Below, in pieces: positions 45,690-55,743 of a DNA stretch of 64,000 nucleotides; position 1 is the first letter of the stretch, and each line of letters opens with the position of its first letter. The notes beneath the pieces are model-generated. The model saw nothing but the letters and a program-made list of their open reading frames with translations. It made no database searches and was not told where the DNA came from. The position numbers and the translations under genes were made by a program. Origin of the DNA: Bostrychus sinensis (lineage: Eukaryota > Chordata > Actinopteri > Gobiiformes > Eleotridae); contig CM036254.1 of the NCBI GenBank assembly GCA_020698575.1, forward strand, positions 27,370,526 through 27,434,525, given 5' to 3'.

Positions 45690-46096
45690 CATTTTGGGGG
45701 CACTGACTATTCATATTAGAAAGAAATGTAGTTTTGACACATAAGTGAACTGTTTTGGGAGAGATATGTGCTTTTGCAGGTGAACCATGTTGTTGTGATC
45801 AACCATCCAGATAAATTTTGGTAAAAGCACCAAGAATGTTGAGAACGTCTGGTCTGTTTCAAGAAATGAGCCAAAGCAATTGAGAAGGATTATAGCCATT
45901 TTGGAGGCACTGACTATTTAAATGGGAAAGGGATTTAGATTGAAGTATGAGTGTACAGTTTTGGGAGAGATATGAGCTTTTGCAGGTGAGCTATAGTGTT
46001 GTGCTGAACTGTAAGACTGTTTTGCCAAATGATCTTAGAGTTTTGAGAATGTAATTTCTGTTTCAAGAAATGAGCCAAACCGATGGGGAAAAACTG
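45690..46096 (+). repeat. duplicated right subterminal region of the DDE transposon
   Basis: Two direct units of about 200 bases. Each starts with 'ggcactgactatt', has 'ttttgggagagatatg' and 'gcttttgcaggtga' in the middle, and ends with 'ctgtttcaagaaatgagcca'. The second unit ends in the outer inverted repeat at 46096 (right terminal inverted repeat about 46041-46096). Units have diverged moderately. Confidence 0.8.
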
Positions 46097-46098
46097 TA

Positions 46099-46684
46099 AT
46101 ACATATTATCAGTGAATGGTGGGCTTCACATATTGATTGTCAGCTTTTTTGGAATGGCATTGGCTGTATATTTTATATTATATGTGTTCACTTATGTGGT
46201 ATAGGTCCTCTGTGTCCTTGTTTAACCCAACATACCATTTACCAGTAGCGTGCGGTGACTGTTTCAAGCAGGCAAGCAAACACCTTGACTTCATTACGTT
46301 TTATATGATAACATTTTGATTTAATTTAAATTGAATTAAAAATCACTTAAATGCAATCCCACCAGTGTTTGTGTAGTAGGCTGTTTCAAACTATCTCACA
46401 CACTTTTTATATAATTACTATTAGTAACGCTGTTTGTATACAAAAGAATGTCATTACAACATTTTTTTTCACAAAGCTGGCCTTCTCTGTCGCCTTATCA
46501 AAGAATGTACCCTAAGTTTTTGTTTTAACTTTAATTCATAAGTATGAAAATGAAGATGGCTGGATGAGTGAGGTTACAGCCTTACAGATGAGGGAGGTCT
46601 GTTCATCAGGACTCATGCTGAGATCAACACAAGACTAGTGCACTGTTAATGCTGCTTCACTATAATAAAACCTCAAAAGAAGCC
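46099..46684. other. non-coding, no feature recognised
   Basis: AT-rich. A phrase at 46243-46285 ('cagtagcgtgcggtgactgt' with 'gcaggcaagcaaacacc') faces an inverted similar phrase at 48172-48221, perhaps the ends of an older element, but similarity is weak. Confidence 0.35.
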
Positions 46685-46687
46685 TAA

Positions 46688-47715
46688 TGCTACGTTCACA
46701 CTGGACGCGAATCAGGCGTCAGGCGCGAGTGATTACCATGTTAAGTCTATGGAAAGCCGCGTTCCGGCGCGAACAAGCGTCCTGTGGCGCGAATGGCGCG
46801 ACGCGAATCAAGCAAATCCCGCGAATAGCGCGGCGCGAATCACACGAATTGAGCGTTTGACATGCGAGTCCCGCGAATAGGCGAAGACGCGAATCGGTGG
46901 ATGCTCTGGTTGCGGAAGTTGAAAAATTTTAACTTCTGCGAACATTCGCAGCACGTTAACCAATCAGGGACCTGCTGTAGCAGTGACATGGTTACGTACG
47001 ACGTAACAGGAGGAGATCCCTGCCTCGGAGATCCAGCAAAACAATCATCGAGGCTGTCAGAGTGAACCCGGAGATAAAAGCTGCAGCCTGCAGCAGCTCT
47101 TCTACTTTTATGAAGACAGGAAACAAAAACAGCCCTGACAGAAAACACTATAAAAATAAAATAAATATGGCTGTTTATGCTTTGTGTGACTGTGGTTATA
47201 GCTGTTATCTGTGATACAAGCCTGTGACAGAGGCTCACTCTGATCATCTTGACATCAAGAACACACAAATAAATACAATTAAATATAAAGGGGGGTTAAC
47301 TTTACCAAAATAGCGTATTGAGATGTGCTCGTTATATTAGTAGTTATTGCACTCTCCAGAACAACAGAAAATACAGAGCCTGTGACTAGACCAGACCCCA
47401 AAACCACTAAAGAGAGCTAATGTACAAGAAATAACCCCAGGTCTCTCAGCTCTGTCTCTGGGGTTAATGCTGCAGTACAGCAGTAGTGTCCTGGGGAGAG
47501 GTCCTGCAGCCACATGGGACACAGGTGACCAAACCCAGACAGGCTCATTTGGGAGTAGCCCTAGCAGCCATGCCCTCATTTGACGCGAATGAAGAGAACA
47601 ATTCGCGTGAGTGAGTTTGCTCTATTCGCAAGTGAATTGAAAATGGTCACGTGTCCAACTAGACGCGAATGACGCGAATTCGACGCCAGATTCGCATCCG
47701 GTGTGAACGTACCAT
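46688..47715. mobile_element. CpG-rich non-autonomous DNA transposon with GCGAAT motifs
   Basis: The left end TGCTACGTTCACACTGG matches the reversed right end ATGGTACGTTCACACCGG, and both sides are flanked by TAA (46685-46687, 47716-47718). Within the ends GCGAAT is repeated seven times in the first ~200 bases and again, in both orientations, in the last ~140, which looks like reiterated subterminal binding sites. The 3-bp TAA target and length suit a PIF/Harbinger-type element, but no transposase is encoded. The centre (about 47050-47570) is unrelated mixed sequence. Confidence 0.65.
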
Positions 47716-47718
47716 TAA

Positions 47719-50573
47719 ACACTTTGGCTAGCTGCGGATACTTGTGGAAAGTTTTGTTGTCTAACATGGCGCACTGTAATGTATGGGGCTGTAAGCTGCA
47801 CAGTGCGCTGCTTATCGCCCCCTGCTCTCAGCCAGAGATCTCTGTCACTGAGCCTGAGATTGACCACAGCACGCATGCGCGAACCTCCAAAACAAGCTGC
47901 TGGCCCTCTGCTTGACAAGACCCAGGCAAAAACAGTGCACCATGACTCCACCTCCACGAAGGAGAAAATGACAGAAATGAGTGACAGAGAGGCAACCTAG
48001 GTACCCAAACAGTACCTGGAGTGGCCAGCAGGGTGCAGAAAAGTACACAGTGACTGGAAGCAGGTAATTGACTGATTCTCTATGGTGAACGGCAAAATGA
48101 AATGTTTGAAGAGATAGCGATTTAATTTCATTATAGTTTTAATCTGTGCGGTTTTTAGATCTGATTGGTCAAGCACTGCTTGCCTTGCTTGCCCTCATGG
48201 CACGCCCATGCCACTTACATGTTCTCCTCATGTCCTCATATTCAAGGTGATGACCCAACTTAAGCTGCAATTTAACCTCTGCTCTCTCTCAAGTACATCT
48301 AAACCACAAGGGATTTGATGCATGCATCTCTGTCTCTCCTATGTCCACTGTAGCTTTTCACATAAGATGGCCAACCTCATTTAGCCCTGGTCTAAAGTCA
48401 GATTTACTACCCATAAATGTGTTTTTAAACAGTAGTTTATGTAGTAGTAATGTAAGTAGAGACCCAGTTTTATTTGTAAATCATCTTTATTCCAGCTTAA
48501 ATTAAAATGATTTTTACCATGTTATAATATTGTTTCATCCTCAAAAACATACATGGAGTTGTATTTGGTTTCTTTCATGCATTTTAAGTAATCCTGTATA
48601 CTGAGGCTCTGCCCTTCTCTAGAACTGAAAACACTTGGCTTCACTGCTTTACGAAGAAATGAAAAAAAAAACAAAAAAAAAAAAACACCATCTCCAGGAA
48701 GCGCACTAATAACTTCAGCGCTTAAACTGTGTCAGGTCATGTATGTACTATCTGTTAGCTTCATGTTGCTAATAGCCGTGCTAATTAGCTATTTTACCAT
48801 GCTCTTTTCTCTCAAACAAAGTGTAGTTTGGCCAACAACTGTGGACAAAGCTAAGAATATCAATAGAAAAGACCAGTATTAGCTCTTGAAAATGAGTATG
48901 GGAGATATTATAGAATATTTTGAAGGTTATTGCTCTGGGACTCCACAGTATACTGCTGCTGCATGTGGTTCATTTGTTTTCTAACTCCCTCTGTTTACTC
49001 AAAGGTCAGACATCTATTATTGTAAAAGCTGGACTTTCACATAAAGCTTCATGTTATTTTAAAGTTATTTTACACACCGCTTCTCTTGTTTCACAGGTTA
49101 AAGGCCAGCTGTGTAGAGTCTGTACATTTGTTCTTCTTAAGTGTGATGTTTTTGACCCCATTAAAAGAGGATTTGTCCTCCCTGCTGTCTTAACTCAGGT
49201 TTTGTTTTCTTTGCTACTTTGTAAACTGTCTCAAGACATTGTTTTATAAAATGTCAGAATAAGGTGTGTGGAACTCTCATGATGCACGTCTGGTGCTTGT
49301 GGCTTGGGCGAGGATTACTTTTTCTATGGCACATCTCTGCAGACCAAAGTGCATTGCTCTGTCTCTCTTCCTAATTTCCTGTCTATCTACAGCTTTAGTC
49401 AAATGAAAAAGCCAAAGCAGTTAAAGCAGTAGTTTCAAGGCTTGTATGTTTACAATTTTCTTCCGCTGTGACTAATGCTACTCTCACGAGGCATATTATC
49501 ACTCAACGCCATAGGTTTCTGATCTCTAAAGGCTGTCTTAATTTTGGTTTCATGCCTGTCACTCAGATATGGGTGCTAATAACCAAAGTAAAATTTTACA
49601 AATATATAAACAACAGCCATTAGTTTCTGCTGTCTAAAAACGCCCGATTTAATGTTTTTATTTTTCTCGTTTGTAAAAATAAATGGGAAAGAACGCTAAT
49701 ACTGGTCTGAATAAATCACTTGTGGAAGGGTCTATAGAGCATATACAGGGTTCCTGCAGGTATCATTTAATGCTTTTTATTGCCCTTTTTAATGCCACAA
49801 AAATGTGTTTTCAAGTATTGTAAAATACCGTTCATAAAGCACCGATAATGTTGAAAGTCAAAATCCGATGTTTGGGTAATTTGGTCCCACCTGAAGCAAA
49901 CTTGTGTAGGCTACATATAACAGTAAATTATTATTTAAATGTACATATTTATATTCACAAATAAAACTAATAATGTCAGCAATTTTACTTCAGAACCATT
50001 TTAAATTTGTAATGCCTGTCGGGATAAAATGTTATGTTTTGTATTGCCATTTAAGGCTTTCATTTTTACTAAATTAATTTAATGACTTATAATGCTTTTT
50101 AATGCTCCATGGAAACTTTGGGGCCTTATTAATGTGCATATAATAATCAACTTTTCAACTGAAGATAACACAGCAGTGATTTTTGTTGCAGACTCCCCAC
50201 TGACTCAATACTGAAACCCTGTGAGGGCTTAACTTTTGTTTGCTGCAGTAAAAACAATCATTTATTAATATTCTCATCGATAAGGACAGTTACATAAACC
50301 AGATCAATGCAGGCTCATACTAACACAATCCTCACAATTACCTGTGTCTGTGTGCCACTGTCATATTTCCCCCTGCTAATAATATGGAGCTATTGATCAA
50401 TGCAGTGTGCAATGTGTTTTGGGCCCAATAAGATTTATAGTTTCAATGTCGCAAAGAAGGTTTTTCATTTCTCTGGAGCAATGGTTCAATTACTCAAACA
50501 TATGAGCAACACCTGCTTACATTTATACAGCCCATATCAGTCATTAAGATATGGCTCATACTGGCTTCTATAG
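47719..50573. other. non-coding with diffuse repeats
   Basis: 47740-48060 is GC-richer but gives only overlapping frames without motifs. An A-rich run spans about 48660-48687. At 49747-50123 there is a possible hAT-like piece (starts 'cagggttcctgcagg'). 50220-50530 is balanced, low-repeat sequence with few open frames, a candidate conserved non-coding stretch by appearance only. Confidence 0.4.
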
Positions 50574-50700
50574 CAGTGTTTTTTTTGTCTTGCACACCCC
50601 TTGAGCTTTTTGGTCATACCATGCGTACCCACTCCACTCATCCTTGTTCATGATTCTTAAAAAAGTGGACGAGGAAAAAAACAAAAAAACAAACATCTGT
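50574..50700 (+). mobile_element. hAT-like MITE, left end
   Basis: Starts CAGTGTTTTTTTTGTCTTGC and carries 'ttttggtcataccatgcgta', then 'aacatctgtcctg', paralleling the inverted copy at 27165-27359. The right end is not found. Probably a truncated copy. Confidence 0.45.
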
Positions 50701-50869
50701 CCTGTTATACAAATACACTATCTACTTGTTTTTTTGTAAATACTAATTCTCCTGCATTTATTTATTTACAGCCAAATTCATGGTAAAACCGAAATAAATA
50801 ATAATATCCTTGCCTTTAAAATAGAAATGTAAAATAAAAATATATCAATATCAACTGTTACATTTTACT

Positions 50870-50940
50870 GCCGTGTGGCAGTTTCTTTTTGTAAAGTGTG
50901 TTTCAGCTTTTGTAATTCGTTGAGCTCTCTGGGCCACCGT
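50870..50940 (-). mobile_element. MITE end fragment with GGGCCACCGT terminus
   Basis: The sequence 'tgagctctctgggccaccgt' ends at 50940. Reversed it begins ACGGTGGCCCAGAGAGCTC, the same terminus class as the inverted ends of the 55329-55735 element. 'cacacggcag' reversed near 50875 is typical of this fish repeat. Only one end is present. Confidence 0.45.
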
Positions 50941-51040
50941 AACATTTACTCTACATTAAATACAAAAAAAAAAGAAAAAAAAAAAGAACATTAAAAATAT
51001 TCAATTACATCTACATTAATAGTAATATATGAATAGTCGG

Positions 51041-51116
51041 GGCAGCAGTAGCTCAGTTGGTAGAGACGTTCTCCCACTAACCCTGCCTAGAAAAGCACTA
51101 TATAGGACTAAGGCAT
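51041..51116 (+). repeat. SINE family B, severely deleted, plus ATT microsatellite
   Basis: The head GGCAGCAGTAGCTCAGTTGG with A box TAGCTCAGTTGG (51049-51060) jumps directly to the tail 'agaaaagcactatataggac', so almost the whole body is missing. An (ATT)n tail follows to about 51130. It shows that this family's tail is followed by an ATT repeat. Confidence 0.75.
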
Positions 51117-51277
51117 TATTATTATTATTAGTTTTTTTTTTTTCAGTTTGACCTCCTTCATCATCAGTCACAGAGACACTTGAGCTTGTCTTTCACAAAT
51201 TTCAATGTTTAATATGAAAAGACCGCAAATATTTTCTTACAATCTTCCAATTAGATGATGAAACTTCTAGCCGTGCT

Positions 51278-51302
51278 CAGTGTGTCCTCTCTGGGCCACC
51301 AT
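51278..51302 (-). mobile_element. second MITE end fragment (GGGCCACCAT)
   Basis: 'gtgtcctctctgggccaccat' repeats the end seen at 50940 about 360 bases downstream, in the same orientation. It is a second, shorter remnant. Confidence 0.35.
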
Positions 51303-51640
51303 AGATTATAAATAAAACAAACCCTTTGTTTAAAGCCAAACAAATCAATGAGACATCCAAGTGCAGCCCTCAGATCCAGACCAGATGCTGCCTGTTTAAC
51401 TCCAGGCTGACCGCAGAGAAGAGGAGCATGATCTCTGACAGACCACTGTTACTGAGCCCAGCACAGCCCGGACAGATGGAGAGGGGCGGGACCAGAGCAG
51501 TCCTAATGGTCATGCAGTGGGTCACCATGACACAAGCTGCCATTCACTGGGATCATCCTTCATCAACAAACAAAAGGCCAGTAATGAGAGAGGCTTGGAC
51601 AGAGGGCCGCGCAACAACCACCCACAGTGTCAGGGCTGTG

Positions 51641-51900
51641 TTAAAGCAACACTGTGTAGTATTTGGACATTGCATTTTCAGAAAAAACAGCACAGCAATG
51701 TCAGCGAGGAAAGCCAAGAGGGTGTTGTCAGAAGAGGAGGAAGGACAAAGCATTTACAAACAGGAAAAGCGAGCAAACTAAACCACTGTCATTCTTTTTC
51801 ATTACTTAAAACTATTGCCTATGATACTATTACTGTTATCATTGTTGTATATATTAGCTTGTTAACAAATACACATGCAGAAGTCACTGTATTGCTTTAA
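51641..51900. mobile_element. 260-bp TTAA-flanked MITE (piggyBac-like)
   Basis: TTAA at 51641-51644 and 51897-51900 flank inverted ends AGCAACACTGTG (left) and AGCAATACAGTG (right, reversed), 10 of 12 matching. TTAA targeting is the signature of piggyBac-type elements. The interior has no transposase. The open frame at 51326-51781 runs across its left border and is therefore chance. Confidence 0.65.
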
Positions 51901-52824
51901 AGGGGATAATATTATGTGTGTATTTGTCTTTTTTAACAGCATTGCACATTTTATAACCTTTAAAAACATTATGTGACTAAGAGAAAGCCTTCCCAACAAT
52001 TCCACAACTTCCTTAAAAACAAGTGAAGAGACCAGCAGAGGGCAGCAAAGTGCAGACATGTTAGACTTTTTGAACAGAATTTGAGAGAAAAAAATTTTTT
52101 TTTTATAAGATGCCAGTTTTACTACAAAATAAAAAATGCAAGTGAAACTAAACACAACCCCAGATGTGTTTTTGATATAAGCTGTGTGTGTGCCTTCAAA
52201 CCATCAAAAGAAATTGGAGTTTTTATAGCCTAGGAATGCCAGCATGTTCCTCTGAAAAAATGTAATAAAAATAATATTAAAATACCATGGCAACAAATCA
52301 CAAAGCACTCATTCGCAATTAGCACTTTGTATAATAAGTTCTATTTTAAATAATTTAATTTGGCCTTGTACTGACAAGAGTAGTACATTTAATTAACAGT
52401 TTTGGACACTAAAATATAGTGTGTTAAAACTGGAAATAATCTGAATAGTTTTAAATAATGAAAGACAGAGACACATTTTTCCTCCTCTTATAAAACTGAG
52501 AACATTAAGTTGAATTATTTAATGACAGATTTTGTTGTTGTTTGTCAAGTTTTATTCTCGTTCATGAAAGAAAAATGTAAAACACTTCTTACTCCATTGT
52601 CAAAAGAAAGGGCACTATTCAATTATGAGATATAATCATATTTAAGAAATGATAAAGTGCCAAGTAGTGTCATTGAAATTCTGATCTGAATGAGAAGCTT
52701 GTTCACTGTCACAGAAGCAGCTCTTATTCATGACTCAATCAAAGCTTTACCTTTTCTATAAAGTTTATAATGTGTGCATTAAACATGATGGCTTTATTGG
52801 GTTATTATTGTTCTCAGGTTAACA
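51901..52824. other. non-coding, no feature recognised
   Basis: AT-rich; the minus-strand frame at 51862-52155 has no domain. Confidence 0.5.
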
Positions 52825-53290
52825 CAGAGGTGGGAAGTAACAACGTATTTGTACTTCATTACTGTACTCAAGTTTATTTTTGAGGTATCTGTACTTTGAG
52901 TATTTATTTTTCTGATGACTTTTTACTCCTTATATTTGAACACAAATATCTGTACTTTCTACTTCTTACATTGTCAGAACTGGGTTGTTACTTTTTACAG
53001 CTCTGCTCACATCCATGCTATGCTTTGTCAATCTCCACAGATGACAACACAACAGAAAAGTCTTCCTCAGTATTCATGTTTCCCGGTCACTACAAACTGG
53101 GGAACCAGACGACCACACTCATTCTGAAATAATATTATTTTGTATGTTGAGTGTGTTTTTTTTTAGCTATCAAAAAGATGTAGCCACATCATATCACTGG
53201 CATTATTTTTATTTGTTTATTTATTTTTTTTTTTATCAAAGTACATGTCTGAGCCTGTACTTTCTTCCTTTTACTTGAGTCAGTACTTCG
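52825..53290 (+). mobile_element. hAT-like repeat, CAGAGGTGGGAAGTAAC end
   Basis: Begins CAGAGGTGGGAAGTAAC and continues with 'tgtacttcattactgtactc', 'aagtttatttttgaggtatc' and 'tgtactttgagtatttattt', a very common fish hAT-like left end. 'ttttacttgagtcagtactt' near 53271 is the inverted counterpart. The terminal bases on the right are lost. The small frames inside (52896-53132) are not genes. Confidence 0.55.
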
Positions 53291-53319
53291 ACTTTTAACA
53301 AAGTATTCTTATACAAGTA

Positions 53320-53345
53320 CACTATATTTCCAAAAGTATTAGCTC
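53320..53345 (+). mobile_element. orphan Tc1 terminal repeat
   Basis: 'tacactatatttccaaaagt' with 'attagctca' is a single Tc1 end of the class found at 26730 and 32667. It abuts the hAT-like repeat and is not paired with a right end. Confidence 0.55.
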
Positions 53346-53373
53346 AGATGATGGAGAATGGCTTAACACCTTG

Positions 53374-53449
53374 TTTTCTTGTTATAACAAGAAAATAGTG
53401 CCGTTATCTCGGGAAAACAAAAGAATAAAGTCGTTATAACGAGATAACG
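53374..53449. repeat. palindrome cluster
   Basis: A perfect 22-bp palindrome (TTTTCTTGTTA and its complement) spans 53374-53395. Then CGTTATCTCG (53402-53411) pairs with CGAGATAACG (53440-53449), and CGTTATAACG (53432-53441) is itself a palindrome. The related GTTATAAC motif occurs in both parts. Most likely the core of a palindromic fish MITE; no flanking duplication is evident. Confidence 0.7.
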
Positions 53450-55320
53450 GGAGAAAAAAAAGTTATGAATCCATGGCCGCTTATGGCTTCCGTACATATT
53501 TATGCAAAAAGTAGTATAAAATATACACATTTGGTTTCCAGTATTACTTATCACACAGCATAACTGCACAAAAAGATGAATTTTGACAGCTGCCTAGTAA
53601 GTGTAATTATTGTGTGGAGTTCATTTTACAGAGAAATGCACAATGATTAAGAGCCTTTTAAAGGTCAGCTCTTCATGGTGTGTTTCATATGAATCCTGGT
53701 GAGGGGTTAGCCACCGGCCAAATACAAACTTCTGACATTATTATATTATTTCTCTTCATTAGATTACAGCTCTGTGTTTGAGGTATGTGTCTGCAGGCTG
53801 TCCTTTATTCAGAGGCCAAAAACATATCTTGGACCATGTTTAAATCAGATTTTTCTCTGTCCTTACCAGGGCACAGTTATGAAATGATACAATTAGCGGT
53901 AAATTAAATAATGGTGATTTTTTTTGCAACAGTGAATACATCCATCCCCACTATATTTAGTTCAGAACAAAGAATGAAGAGCAAGGAAATAACCTTCATC
54001 ATAATGTAATGATTCTCTTGCAGAATGGCCTTTTCTTTACTGGCAGAGAGAGAGAGTGCCGGGTCTGACTTCTTGTCTGGCGTGATCTGCTTTGTTCAGC
54101 TTTATGAATGAGAGCTCCATCATCTGTGAAAAAAAGACTCGATATGTTTTTTGTTTTTTTTGGAGTGACGGACACTTACTGCACCACAGTCGATGTGAAC
54201 TTGACTTGTCTATTTGTTGTGGAGGTTGTACAGGACATGTAATGGACGAGGGAAGAAGTCAGCGAGGACTCACAGTAATTCAGGAAGCACATGCAGACTA
54301 CACCCAGAGGATTGAACACACAACCTCAATATTATCGTCCCTTACAGACTTGACCCATGCATTTCCTGTAAAAAGCTGCTACCATCTGCAAATATGTAGT
54401 CTTATGATGTCTTATGCAACAAGTGGACCCCAATTTCCACTTTATATTTTTAGTGCCTTTTCTTAGCTCTTTTTTGTTTCATATTATTTCTTGCAGTGGT
54501 GACTATTGAGCATGAAACATGATTTACATCCATCATGACCTTATTATAAGTTTTTTGGAAAATGATTGCATCCCGAATAACCTACATTTCCTCTACAGGG
54601 CCTTATAAATATCTAAAGACACATATGGAAATACAATTAGGTAGCACTGCTTTTTGCTCTCAGACCTTCATCTCAAAATGAGGAGGCTTATGGCTTTTTT
54701 TCCCTCCCATCTCTACTGCTCTCTCTAAATTTCATGCTGTACATCTCTCAAGTGAAATATAGTTCTAAGGTAATATAAGCATCCTCTGTCCTTGAATGGA
54801 TAATATCTAGAGCTGTTTGTGTATGCTTCTTGCAGACATGCCACCACATGCTAGGCACTTGTTTTTTTCTCCTGTCATGAATGTGGCATGATCTGTGTTG
54901 TGTCTTGTCTCTTCCTGGAGAAGAATTGCCTGCACCTGTTATTTTGTGGTCCGGGACAGAGATGGGTGTCAGATATGGCTCCTAATATTGTTTGATGTCA
55001 CGGTGAGACATACGAACAGTGACAGCAACAGAGACAGTGGATCACAGCTGTACGTGACAAATACATGGTACCAATGTTAGTGTTTTTTTTTAATTATTAT
55101 TATTACATTTGGGCTCCTTCCCTGCTTGCAAATACTGTTTATAACCTACAAAACAGATTTCTTTAAACACTACTTGTAAATGCTCATATAGCTGGATGTT
55201 AAAGTTAAGGTTTAATGTATGACCAAACTATACATTTGTGTAATATGCAGCAAACGAGTATGGTTTGATTAGACTTCCTTAAGATTTACGTGAAACTTTC
55301 ACCAAAACCGCCACCTTGGG
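53450..55320. other. non-coding, weak SINE trace
   Basis: 54230-54340 retains faint family A phrases ('gcacatgcagactacaccca', 'ttgaacacacaacctc'). The rest has no repeat or domain that I can name. 53600-54060 is low-repeat sequence of balanced composition. Confidence 0.4.
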
Positions 55321-55328
55321 ACTTTCAT

Positions 55329-55735
55329 ACAGTGGCCCAGGGGTGCAAAACAAATTTACAATTAAAAACTAAACAAGGTGTTTTGTGTATTTGTAGAAGT
55401 GTTTTGTGAATTTGTAAAAGTGTTTTGTGAATTTGTAAAAGTGTTTTGTGAATTTGTAAATGTTTTGAATATTTGTATTTGTGTTTTGTGGGTTTGTATT
55501 TATGTTTTGTGTATTTGTAAAAGGTTTTCGTGCATTTGTAAAAGTTTGTGTGAATTTGTAAGAGTTTCGTGTATTTGTAAAAGTTTTTCGTGAATTTGTA
55601 AAAGTCTTGCGTGTATTTGTAAAAGTGTTTCGTGTGTTTGTAAAAGTTTTTCGTGAATTTGTAAAAGTCTTGCGTGTATTTGTAAAAGTGTTTAGTTTTT
55701 AATTGTAATTTTGTTTTGTACCTCAGGGCCACCGT
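55329..55735. mobile_element. MITE carrying an internal minisatellite
   Basis: The ends ACAGTGGCCC (left) and ACGGTGGCCC (right, reversed) extend into long inverted repeats through 'caaaacaaa', 'ttacaattaaaaactaaac' (55348-55374 against 55689-55717). The flanks are ACTTTCAT (55321-55328) and ACTTTCAC (55736-55743), an 8-bp target duplication of hAT type with one mismatch. The middle is a ~21-bp tandem array. There is no transposase gene, so movement needs one from elsewhere. Confidence 0.8.
55379..55695. repeat. ~21-bp minisatellite inside the MITE
   Basis: About 15 units of the form GTGTTTTGTGAATTTGTAAAA. The later units alternate TTTTCGTGAATTTGTAAAAG with CTTGCGTGTATTTGTAAAAG, giving higher-order pairs. 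The array makes an artefactual 140-codon repetitive frame (KHFYKYT-like) on the minus strand, which is not a gene. Confidence 0.85.
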
Positions 55736-55743
55736 ACTTTCAC

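Larger units (their letters stand above)
42370..46096 (+). mobile_element. DDE transposon with TA target sites, carrying two solo LTRs
   Basis: The left end (42370) reads CCGTTTTTCTCTATTGGTTT and continues TGGCTCATTTCTTGAAACAG. The right end reversed reads CAGTTTTTCCCCATCGGTTT and continues with the identical block, so inverted repeats of about 50 bases match closely. TA flanks both ends (42368-42369, 46097-46098). Between them lies a plus-strand transposase gene in the IS630/Tc1-mariner superfamily. The 3.7-kb span includes two later insertions (43543-43916 and 44331-45108). The right subterminal region is duplicated (45690-45894 and 45899-46095). Confidence 0.85.

Noticed and set aside
46243..48221. 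A large outer transposon enclosing the GCGAAT element
   Set aside because: The inverted phrases (GTAGCGTGCGGTG against GGCACGCCCATGCCAC) align poorly and the flanks do not match. Genome copies would be needed.
49747..50123. hAT-like element with CAGGGTTCCTGCAGG end
   Set aside because: The supposed right end (CCATGGAAACTTTG) matches weakly and the flanking 8-mers differ.
51326..51781. A 151-codon plus-strand open frame
   Set aside because: It crosses the left border of the TTAA-flanked MITE, so it cannot be an ancestral gene, and no domain is visible.
55379..55695. CRISPR-like array
   Set aside because: Units are contiguous and diverging with no unique spacers, the ends are transposon inverted repeats, and the DNA is from a vertebrate.
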